Assembly (NCBI GenBank): GCA_038049695.1
Contig: CP142456.1
Span: 71,269,422 to 71,333,421 of the forward strand
Length of the DNA stretch: 64,000 nucleotides
Direction: 5' to 3'
Origin: Cinnamomum chago
Lineage: Eukaryota; Streptophyta; Magnoliopsida; Laurales; Lauraceae
Below, in pieces: positions 48,480-57,909 of the stretch. Made by a program: the position numbers and the translations under genes. The notes under the pieces are model-generated. The model had not been told where the DNA came from and did not search any database. It worked only from the letters and a program-made list of their open reading frames with translations. The first letter of the stretch is position 1. Every line of letters begins with the position of its first letter.

Positions 48480-49897
48480 ATGGGCAGTTGGCAACGATAC
48501 CAGAAAGATCATTTTCAGCAAGAATCACACTGGATAACCTCGGCATCGAAATACAAGAAGCCACCTTCAGGTATTCAAGATTGATTTTCTTGCTCTTATC
48601 AGTTACTTAGTAAGTTTTTCTTGGCTTCAAAAGCTTTGTGACTTTTAGAAGAATTGCTCTTTTCTCTGTGTTTTGTTTTTCTCTCTTTTTTTCTATTCTG
48701 TCTTTTCTTTTGTTTGTTTTGTTATACAAAGAGGATTTCTTGTTACTGCTTTCTTCTATATTCGTCAAACCGAGATCCAAGAACTGCTTGTCTGCTGCTT
48801 CCAGGGTTACCGTATATTCGTACCTGATATTCGTAAAATATTTTTGAATCGTGAGTCGTGATTACGGGCTTCCCAAGGATTTTGTTATTGTGTTGAGTCT
48901 GCAACCATCTGGTTTTCACGGTTTAATGAATTGCAGTTTTCTTGGAATTACAGTTTTTGGAATTGTTTGTTTGTTTTTCATTCCGATGTAGGAAGTTTTA
49001 GATGGAAGAAAACTAGTCCCTATGGTTTTTTCTTTCCTACTTTTTGTCATTACTTGTCATGGTCAGGGTTTTTTTTTTTTTTTTTTTTTCATTTTGTTGG
49101 TTGCAGGGTGGTCGAGGCAGCCCACTGTTCCTCCATGGGAGCAGAGATTCTGCACTTCTGTATGCAAAATCCCCTGGAGGAAAATCTGTGAAAGCAGGAG
49201 ATTTGAGGCCGCCTACCCAAGCATTATCAAGTGGAACGATTCAGCCGGCAAAGAGGCATTCCAGAATGCAAAGAGCAGGTACTGGGCTCAGATTAATGGC
49301 CTTCCCTGTGATATTTCTTTGCCCGACCCAGCTCTCTTCATTGATGTTATCGACTGGAACTCGTCCATCGATCCTAAACTACTGTCAGCTTTGGATGGAG
49401 AACATACAGTCTCTGAGCAAGATGTCGATGATGTTGAACTTGAGATTCTGGATTCTGGCCTTTGGAATCAGCCCATCATACCCACTGGGTGGGGTGACGA
49501 TGATGATAATCTTGTCATGAAACCTAACAATACAATGACCCATGGAGGTGAGAATTACAATAGAATTGCTGGTAACAGTAATATATGGGATCACAGTGGA
49601 GAGGAGAATAAAGTTGATAAAGCATGGGAGAGTGTAGGCATGGAAAACAGAGGAGCTTTGAATAATTCATATGGAAATGCTGAAAGTAGCAATTTGATGA
49701 GGGGTCTTACTGCTGGTAATAATGCATGGGGAAAAATAATTCAAGAGAGTAAGCCAAGGAATATGGGTGGGGTCCATGGGCGGAGAAATGTCAAGGGGGT
49801 GGAGAATGATAAATTCAGAAAAAATGGTGGGGATTGGAGGACTGGAGCGGGTTATTGGCAAAAGAAAGTAAGGAGGCCGGCGTGTCGTGTCAACTGA
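48480..49897 (+). CDS. Two-exon plant-specific gene of unknown function, copy 3 (293 aa)
   Basis: Exon 1 is 48480-48570 (91 nt, ATG to a GT donor). Exon 2 is 49107-49897, after the acceptor GGTTGCAG. The total is 882 nt, exactly 294 codons with TGA. The intron (536 nt) contains long T runs. The protein starts MGSWQRYQKDHFQQ; exon 2 carries WSRQPT, WNDSAGKEA, INGLPCD, SLPDPAL, LSALDGE and NQPIIPTGWGDD, and then an Asn/Gly-rich tail with WRTGAGYWQKK. Compared with copy 1 it ends soon after that block: about 130 bp present in copy 1 before the shared 3' UTR are missing, so the C-terminus is altered. No enzyme motif or targeting signal is evident. It is probably expressed, since the promoter, splice sites and frame are all intact. 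Confidence 0.82.
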
Positions 49898-50143
49898 GAA
49901 AGCTGTGCAATCAGGTAAAAGCATGCAATTGGGAGACGCTGGTTTCTTATCCCACCTGAAGAACAGTAAAGGTTTTTTCTTTGAAGTGTAGTAGTTTTGT
50001 CTCTGCTGTTATCTATCTCTATTATTCGGTTCTTTTTTTCTGTTTTTTTATGCTCTATGGACGGCATTTGATGATCATAGATTTTGTTGCAGCAGCTATT
50101 TTAATTAGCATCTTGTGAGAATAAGGGGAGCACTGTTGTATAA

Positions 50144-50149
<6 letters not shown>

Positions 50150-50186
<37 letters not shown>
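50150..50186. repeat. (CT)n microsatellite
   Basis: Pure CT run downstream of gene copy 3. Confidence 0.9.
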
Positions 50187-50190
<4 letters not shown>

Positions 50191-50546
50191 AAGTGTTGAA
50201 AATGCTCCTTTATAATGTACGTGTTGCAGTATGATTGTCATGGGAGGCATTACCATGGTGTTATCACTATTTGTTGTATCGAATTTGGCATGAACTTAAT
50301 GTCAATAACAGGCAGCTTCTAATTCACTTACATGAATACCTTGTAGTATTCCGGACATCATTTCTTGAACGGCTTTGATCAACAAAACAAATGGCTGATG
50401 CACAGTTTGTTGCTGCTGGTCCTCTGGCAACAGTTGTTCCTTAAAACAGTGGGGTCGGCAATCCTGACCTGACATGGGGTCCCAACCCAAACTGACGAGT
50501 TGATCCATTTGACTGCTGAGTTAGAATTCGGTTAGACATTTCAACT

Positions 50547-50905
50547 TGTATCACATTCCGGTCCCGAATCACCCTAGTTTAGGGTAATTCCCGAGGTGAG
50601 ACACACATACTCCCGTGATATTATACTTGTCTCGAGCCAAATACAACACACGAAGGAGAAAACAACTTTTTCACATGTGAGTCAAGCTCACTAGAACATA
50701 TTAATAGCATTTAAATTATAGCGGAAGCTGTAATTCATACACATGAAAGTATCATTTCTCATTCAGTCCAACTAAATGCTTAAGTTTGTATAAAAGAATT
50801 ACACAAATATATACATTGCTTTACAAAAGATGGTATATAAAAGAACCCTATACAACTATACCAAAAGTATAATAAAAGAAAACTAAGTGTGACTCACTAA
50901 CTGAC
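50547..50905 (-). mobile_element. LTR 3'-end fragment, related to the gypsy LTR at 4270-7831
   Basis: The reverse complement matches 6605-6746 joined to 7596-7831, including GTGTTGTATTTGGCTCGAGA and the ACCGG-ATGTGA end. It lacks the MITE present in the other copy. The fragment stops at an A-rich run near 50920. Confidence 0.8.
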
Positions 50906-50945
50906 GCACATAACTTCCTTCAAAAAAAAAAAAAAAAAACCACTA

Positions 50946-51500
50946 CGTAACTTATTTGCAACTCCAAATGCAGATAATGTTTGAAAAAAAAAGGACTGAT
51001 AGTAGGGGAAGAGAAGAAGAAATAGAGGAGCAGAAGAAAAAAAGAAGAAGAGGGCACTAAGACTGAGTTTTGAGATACCTCGCACCGACCGCATTCACTC
51101 CAGTAGCAACATCAATCTTTATAGTCAGCCTGCACTCCATCTTCGTTGCAACAAGAGCGCTTCTCACCTCCGTTTTTCACCTCAAACCAAGTAAGATAGA
51201 AACCCTTCCTCCCAAAAAAAACTCCTACGGAACTTATCTGCAACTCCAAATATAGATAATATTTGAAAAGAAGATTACTGATAGCCAGGGAAGAGAAGAA
51301 GAAATAGAGGAGCATGAGAAGAAAAAAGAAGAGGGCACTGAGTCTGAGTTTTGAGATACCTGGCACCGATCGCATTCACTCCAGCAGCAACATCAATCTT
51401 TATAGTCAGCCTACAACTCCATCTTTGTTGCAGCAAGAGCGCTTCTCAACTCCGTTTTTCACCTCAAACCAAGTAAGAGAGAAACCCTTCCCCTCCATCT
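50946..51500. repeat. Tandem duplication, about 275-284-bp unit
   Basis: 50946-51229 and 51230-51500 align throughout. Shared blocks include 'gagttttgagatacct', 'caacatcaatctttatagtc' and 'cgtttttcacctcaaacc'. No coding evidence. Confidence 0.88.
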
Positions 51501-51819
51501 CTTCATGAGCAAAACCACGAGGACATTGAGATCAAATTTTTTGGGCTAAATGCATTCCAAGTGCAGTTGCTATATAATTGAGTTGTTTTAATTGCGTGGT
51601 AATATAATTTTTTTTTACTAGCAGTATAAGATAAAACAAAAGGGACATTGCATAAAACATTATTTATGTGTTCCCAGTAATACAACCCTTAAATGAAACA
51701 TCGTATATGAACCCCATGTTCTGTACTGTGTGTGCCCAAAATCCATAGTCAAAGAAACCCACGAGATGGTTTCTTTCGTTCTTTTCTTATGGCTACTTAT
51801 CAAACTGGGGCTCAACAAT
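51501..51819. other. Spacer, no gene seen
   Basis: AT-rich sequence between two tandem-repeat blocks; nothing recognised. Confidence 0.4.
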
Positions 51820-53085
51820 GATCAGATGGGTCATCCGATGGCCCACCTAAGTCCCTATATCAACGCAAGAAAAACAAGTGAACATCTGTAAAACGGAATG
51901 GCCCAAACAAATACTGAAACTTAAAAAAAAAAAAAAAACAAACAAAAACAAATTCTCAATTCTTAATTGTTTCCTAAAACACGTACTCTCCCTCTCTCTG
52001 ATCAGACGTAGGATGGTGGGCCAAACAGGGCCCACATCGCACGGGTCCACCACATAATGGGTCTCTGGTGGGTCCTCCTTCGGCTCCACGGATCGGATGG
52101 GTCATCAAGTGGCCCACCTGGGTCCCGGTATCAACGCAAGAAACTAAATGACCCAAACAATGACTGAAACTTAAAAAAAGATTCTCGCTTCTTAACTGCT
52201 TCCTAGAAGACGTACTCTCTCTTTCTCTGATCAGACGTTGGATGGTGGGCCAAACATGGCTCACCTTGCACTAGTCCACCACCTGCTGGGTCGCCCATCG
52301 ATTCCTCCTTCGGATTCACGGATCAGATGGGTCATCGGGTGGCGCACTTGGGTCCCGGTATCAACACAAGAAACTGAATGGCCGAAACAATTACTGAAAC
52401 GTAAAAAAAAAAAAAAAAAACAAATTCCCACTTCTTAATTGCTTTATAAAATATGTCCCCTTCCTTTCTCTGATCAGACGCTGGATGGTGGGCCAAACAG
52501 AGCCCACCTCCCAAGGGGTCCACCACCTAATGGGTCGCCGATGGGTCCTCGGTCGGATCCATGGATCGGATGGGTCATCCGGTGGCCCACATGGGTCCCT
52601 GTATCAACGCAAGAAAATCAAACGGAACAGCTATATGGCGCAAACAATGACTGAAACTGAAAAAAAAATTCCCACTTCTTAATTGCTTCTTAAAATAAGT
52701 CATCTCCCTCTCTCTAAATTGGACGCTAGATGGTAGGCCAAACAGGGCCCAACTCGCACGGGTCCACCACATAATGGGTCTCCAGTGGGTCCTCCTTCCG
52801 ATCCATGAATCGGATGGGTCATCCGATGGCCCACCTGGGTCCCGGTATCAATGCAAGAAACTGAATGGACCAAATAATAATTGAAACTTAAAAAAAAATT
52901 CCACTTCTTAACTATTTCCTAAAACACGTACTCTCCCTCTCTCTGATCAGACGTTGGATGTAGCCCACCTCGCACGGGTCTACCACCTACTAGGTCACCC
53001 ATGGGTCCTCCTTCGGATCCACGGAACAGATAGGTCATCGAGTGGCCCACTTGGATCCCGATATCAACGCAAGAAAATCAAGGTG
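51820..53085. repeat. Satellite-like tandem array, 215-271-bp units, about 5.3 copies
   Basis: The landmark GATCRGATGGGTCATC recurs at 51820, 52091, 52321, 52564, 52808 and 53024. Each unit also has 'tatcaacgcaagaaa', an A run of variable length, CTCTGATCAGACG and a GTGGGCC/GGGCCCA-rich stretch. Much of the length variation comes from the A run and short deletions. Confidence 0.9.
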
Positions 53086-53899
53086 GACCGTGAATAGCAC
53101 GGGGTGTAGCTAGTATGAACGGCAGAAAACTTGTATTCGCAGTTTTTCTACCAATACATTAGAAGTGATGCTTGCGTCCCCCCAAATTCATTTAAGGAAA
53201 CGCTATCATCGCTAAAAAAAAAGTATAAAAAAATAAAAAAAATGGCGGGAAGATAAAATTTGTGCTGCACAATTTTCGGAGACCCTTCGCGAAGAATGGC
53301 CAAATTTCAAAAAATTTCCAGTAAAATCCTCTTATTAATATTATAATTAAAGATAAGTTTATTTAGATAAAAAAAGTTAATTTGAAAAAAGATGAAATAT
53401 CTTTTATTAGGGTTAATTTCATTACCAATTGAAGGTTATTATTTGAATATCTAGATTGGTCGATTCAACAACCCAAACAATGTAAGCAAAAATATAATAC
53501 ATAGCAGAAATAAGAACAACATGCACACACCACCAGAAATGGGGAAGAGAAAGGTTTTGAGTCGTAAAGAGCAAAAGATGAGAGGCGTGAGAGGAAATGA
53601 GTTTATCTTTTCTAAGCAAAAACGGACGATGGGGCAAACAATATCGTTCAGAGAAGAATAGGAGGGAAACTTTTAGTACTAAGCCAAAACGATATCGTTT
53701 GGTGGAAGAAGACTCTAATAAAGTTTTTTTTTTAAACGAGCTCTAACGATATCGTTTTGGGGTAAATTGGTCTTTTGGATGCGTACAACACCCTAATTGA
53801 ATGTTTTAGGATATGTCTTAATCAATTTGTGTAATTAGGATCTATGATTGATTTTTTCATAAAAATCTCTTTTTTAGAAAAAAGAAATTTACAAATTTA
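53086..53899. other. Intergenic region with repeated AACGATATCGTT palindromes
   Basis: AT-rich and without a gene. The palindrome AACGATATCGTT occurs near 53687 and 53744, with a partial version near 53640. Confidence 0.5.
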
Positions 53900-54370
53900 T
53901 AGCTCCTATTGAATGGTGAGCTTTCTAGAAGAAAGACCCACCAAGAAACTGAGAATTTTTCATGAGTGGTAACCATATAAAACTGAGGCTCAATAAAATT
54001 GGCTCAACAGGAGACTATATTTCAGTTATACAAGGGTTTTCTAAATTTTTATTGTATATACTGAATTAAGTTTTATAAAATGAGTATTTAGTAATACTTC
54101 CATGTCTTTTATTTTAATACCTTCCATATCTCTAAAATGAGTGATCCTAATGAGAATGGCAATTGCCATGAGGTTTGTGTGGATTTTTTTTTTAAATGAT
54201 AACTTTTCCTTACATAAATAAAATTTATTATTTACAAAACTTCTATAATTTTATCCCAAGTCACAATGGTTTTTTTCTCATTAAAATCTCATGCATATAA
54301 AGCCCAATCATATCTTTTGAAACGTTCCTTTCTCCTACTAGATGTACTATACTAACCGTTCACCCTTATC
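53900..54370 (+). repeat. Third, diverged copy of the duplicated upstream unit
   Basis: It shares ordered blocks with 54990-55420 and with 41000-41118 plus 46330-46640 ('agaaagacccac', 'aatgagaatggcaa', 'catgaggtttgtgt'), but with many differences. It may be an older duplication or the end of a dispersed repeat family. Confidence 0.6.
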
Positions 54371-55670
54371 TTGTATCGTTACGCAACCTGATAACTTCTC
54401 GATTCAATGGACATTATTTTTCTTTCAATTTCCTCTATTTGATCTGCATTAATACGAAAGATATTTTCTTTCTTCACTTTAGGATTATTTCATTTTCCCC
54501 ACATCTGAATAGACTTATCTCTTTTAAAATAATAATAATGCATTTGAGAATTGTCAAACTTTGAAGAAAATAAGAATTTTTATATATTTAAAAGTTTGAA
54601 TTAGTTGATTTTACTAATTCGTAAACTTATGATTACAACTAATTTACTTTTAATATGTTTTATTTTCTATCTTTTCTTCCTAAAGCTTTTATGAAAAAAT
54701 AACTACATAAAACATTAAAAATTAAAACATGATTTCTAGTTAATATAAGTTTACTGCATTCTTTTTTACTTTTAAATAAATTTTGATGAATAAAATATTG
54801 AGAGCCCCTAAAGTAGATGACACAAGGCTTTGAAGATGATGACAATAAAATAAAATCTTAGCAATAACAAATAATATCTATTTATTTTCTTCCTAATAAT
54901 GTTTCAAGAATAATTTTAACTTCAATATATTCTTTTTTTCCTGCCTAGGTTAGCACAGGTCAACTCTAGTAGGTCATTTACCTTGAATGGCTTAAGTTTT
55001 CCATAAGAAAGACCCACTAGAGCCTCAAAAACTTGTCATGTGTGGAAACCACATAACATTGATGCTCGATAAAATTAGCCCAAGCGGACAGTATGATCCA
55101 ATTAGGAGAAGGTTTTTCTAGAGTATCTTTTTTCTTTTTGTATATACCGAACTACGATTTATATAATTTGTAAATAGACCCTGTGGTTTGAGTATTTAAT
55201 GATGCATCCCTGCATCTTTTATTTTATTATACCTAAAATTAGTAGTCCTAATGAGAATGACAACTACCGTGAGGTTTGTGTTGATTTTTTATAAAAAAAA
55301 AAAAAAAATCCTTGCATAAAGAAATATGACCATTATCCTTTAGAAAACTGCCATTATTTAATCCAAAGTCCCAGTACAGTTTCACTTTCATTAACTCTCT
55401 TATGTAGGTGACGCGAAATTATGTATTTTAAAGTTTTTGTCAATGTAATAGTTCGTGCATGGATTCGGTCAATTGTGACAATTATAAGTACAAGTATTGA
55501 TTGCCATTACCACCGATTTGGGTTTAATGAAAGGCCCGCGTTTTAATAAAAATGGATTTATGTAACATTTTCCTCTCCAGCCAAATGTATTATAGTAACC
55601 ATCAATATTACAAGCTTTTGAGAAAAATAAGCCCAAGACTTTTAAATTATGTATATAGCCAAGAAAACTT

Positions 55671-56458
55671 CTACATAAAAAACTTCAAGTCCATATAAAA
55701 GATAGAACTGCTACACAAAAGTTAGATCTGAAATCAACTTCACGTCCATATAAAAGATAGAACTGCTACACAAAAGTTAGATTTGAAATCTGCTATACAG
55801 TAAATCAAATTACACAGCTAAAAACCAATAAGAATAGAACTAAGCATGCGCATCAGAAATATGTATATATCTACACATTCATATAACAAAAACTGCATAA
55901 TCTCTGATGTAAACGGAAAAAATCGCTTACCTCAAAAAAGATGAATCCCTTCCCAACGTTTGGATCTGGTTTCTGCTTCTAAGCCAATGAACTGTTTCCT
56001 AGCCAATCAATATACGAGACTATAATCCAATTACAATAGAACTCCTACCAAAATATTGATCTGCAATCTGCTCCGCAAACAATGAATCTCTCTCTCGTTA
56101 GGTTTCTACGTTCAGATTCATTATCATAAGCGATTGCAGGTTTAGATTCAAAAAACGAGATCTGCACTGGATGACAGGGGCATATCAGTAATAACTTCCC
56201 CACTTATGCACTTAAATCGTGGCTAAATAATAGTGACACGTTGGGGACCACTCCACTGCATGCTGCGACGGTTACAGGGGTAAATTAGTCTTCAAAATTG
56301 AAACCGTGTGGATAGAGGGACCTTAGGCTGCAAACATTCTAACTGCTTGGACCAGAGCCTTTAAACAGAATCCGCCTGGACTGGAGGCTGGAAACATTCC
56401 ATTCGAGGGACCTTTCGCTAATTAATCCTTTAAATTATGTATATAGCCAAGAAAACTT
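55671..56458. repeat. Insertion flanked by 30-bp direct repeats
   Basis: The 30 bp at 55641-55670 recur perfectly at 56429-56458. Unit 1 has only one copy of this stretch (near 46848-46878). The extra 758 bp contain a doubled, roughly 58-bp unit (55680-55790). On the minus strand they have a good splice-donor-like GAGGTAAGCG (near 55930), so this may be captured 5' gene sequence. No open frame of note. Confidence 0.75.
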
Positions 56459-56843
56459 AAGGTGATTGAAAGGCTACTAATAAATATATAGAAACCACAA
56501 GGTGATTAAAATAAAAGGAAAGGCCACGTATCAATAAATATAGAAACCACAAGGTCCTATATCGCAAACCTTAAAAAGCTCTACTTGGTACTGACGTTTG
56601 AATTAGGACTGTGTGACATGGTTGTCTTTATATTTACATCTGGCTGTCACTCTCACGTAATTGAGTATCTCTTTCTAAGAAACCGGATCCCTCTTTCTAA
56701 CGAGATAACTTCCTTCTCAAGTGTCTGAATTTCCACCCAGGTCAGGTGGCGGTCATTTGTTGATTGACAGATTTTATTTATTTATATCTTCTTAGCAACG
56801 GTCACTTTTCAGTCTCAGTGCATTCTGTTTCCTTTCAAGAAAT

Positions 56844-57201
56844 ATGGGCAGTTGGGAACGATACCAGAAAGTTCATTTTCAGCAAGAATCACACTGGATA
56901 ACCTCGGCATCGAAATACAAGAAGCCACCTTCAGGTATTCAAGATTGATTTTCTTGCTCTTATCAGTTACTTAGTAAGTTTTTCTTGGCGTCAAAAGCTT
57001 TGTGACTTTTAGAAGGATTGCTCTTTTCTCTGTGTTTTGTTTTTCTCTCTTTTTTTCTATTCTGTCTTTTCTTTTGTTTGTTTTGTTATACAAAGAGGAT
57101 TTCTTGTTACTGCTTTCTTCTATATTCGTCAAACCAAGATCCAAGAACTGCTTGTCGATCTGCTGCCTCCAGGGTTACCGTATATTCGTACCTGATATTT
57201 G
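56844..57201 (+). pseudogene. Gene copy 4: exon 1 and start of intron 1, interrupted by element C
   Basis: Exon 1 (56844-56934, 91 nt) reads MGSWERYQKVHFQQ at its start, with the same donor and phase as the other copies. The intron follows copy 3 almost base for base until 57201, where the LTR of element C begins. Exon 2 would lie beyond the 3' LTR, outside the window, so I cannot tell whether the gene is dead or carries a very long intron. Confidence 0.75.
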
Positions 57202-57858
57202 TGTCGGGTCGTTCCGTAATCACGGATTTAGGTGGGGCCATCGCCCAGTCTCGGTACCGCGCAAGGTCGGCTGCAGCGCCAGTTCGGAAAACCATGGAGT
57301 GAGCCTCGGTGGCCACACACGAGTCCCGACCTCGGTCTCAGCCTCTGCCCAATCTCGGTCCCTGCTCAACCATAAATGCAGTCATAAATGCACTGCCAAG
57401 ACGGGGACGGCCGGCTGACAGGCGGAGTGGGCGCCGAACCTAGATAAGGGGCACGCCTTATCTAGAGTCATGATCATAGGCAATGGATGATGTTCCGATG
57501 GGACATTCCCTTTTCACCTACCCCCACTCAGGAGATAAGAGTACATTCTGATAGGACTCCTGTCCCCTCAAGGGAACAGTCCAATGATGGCTCTCACATC
57601 TATATATTGCATGAAGGAAAACCATGTAAGGTACGCAACCCGTCTACCTACAGCACTTCTTCTTCTCCATTCTCTTTCAGTTCTTACACTGACTAGAGCG
57701 TCGGAGGTGCTTCGGCTGCCTATAGCCAGGGGCTCTGACTTGCTGTTTCTCTCTTTCAGGTCATCAGAGGCTCGATCATTTCCCCTCATCTTCCCAAAAT
57801 CTCCAAACCAAGAGCTTAATCCTCTGATAATCAAGTCCATAATTTTTAGGCACTTACA
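57202..57858 (+). repeat. 5' LTR of element C, with primer-binding site
   Basis: Starts TGTCGGGTCGTTCCG and ends GGCACTTACA; TATATA is at 57600-57605. The primer-binding site TGGAGCCGTCTGTGGGAA is at 57861-57878. Confidence 0.92.
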
Positions 57859-57909
57859 GTTGGAGCCGTCTGTGGGAACAGGATCTGTGCCAAAGCCTCT
57901 ACAGAAGTC

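Larger units (their letters stand above)
40560..48870 (+). repeat. Segmental duplication, unit 1 (carries gene copy 3)
   Basis: 40560-41122, 46327-47104 and 48191-48840 align collinearly with 54545-55110, 55110-56560 and 56560-57200. The copia element (41123-46321) and a hAT-like element (47105-48190) are extra in this unit. The exon 1 region is nearly identical between units, so the duplication is recent relative to the other repeats. Confidence 0.88.
54545..57201 (+). repeat. Segmental duplication, unit 2 (carries gene copy 4)
   Basis: Partner of unit 1. It lacks the copia and hAT-like insertions but has its own extra block at 55671-56428 and ends where element C inserts at 57202. Confidence 0.88.

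Noticed and set aside
51820-53085. CRISPR-like array
   Set aside because: Units are over 200 bp, variable, and without short repeat-spacer structure; the genome is a plant's.
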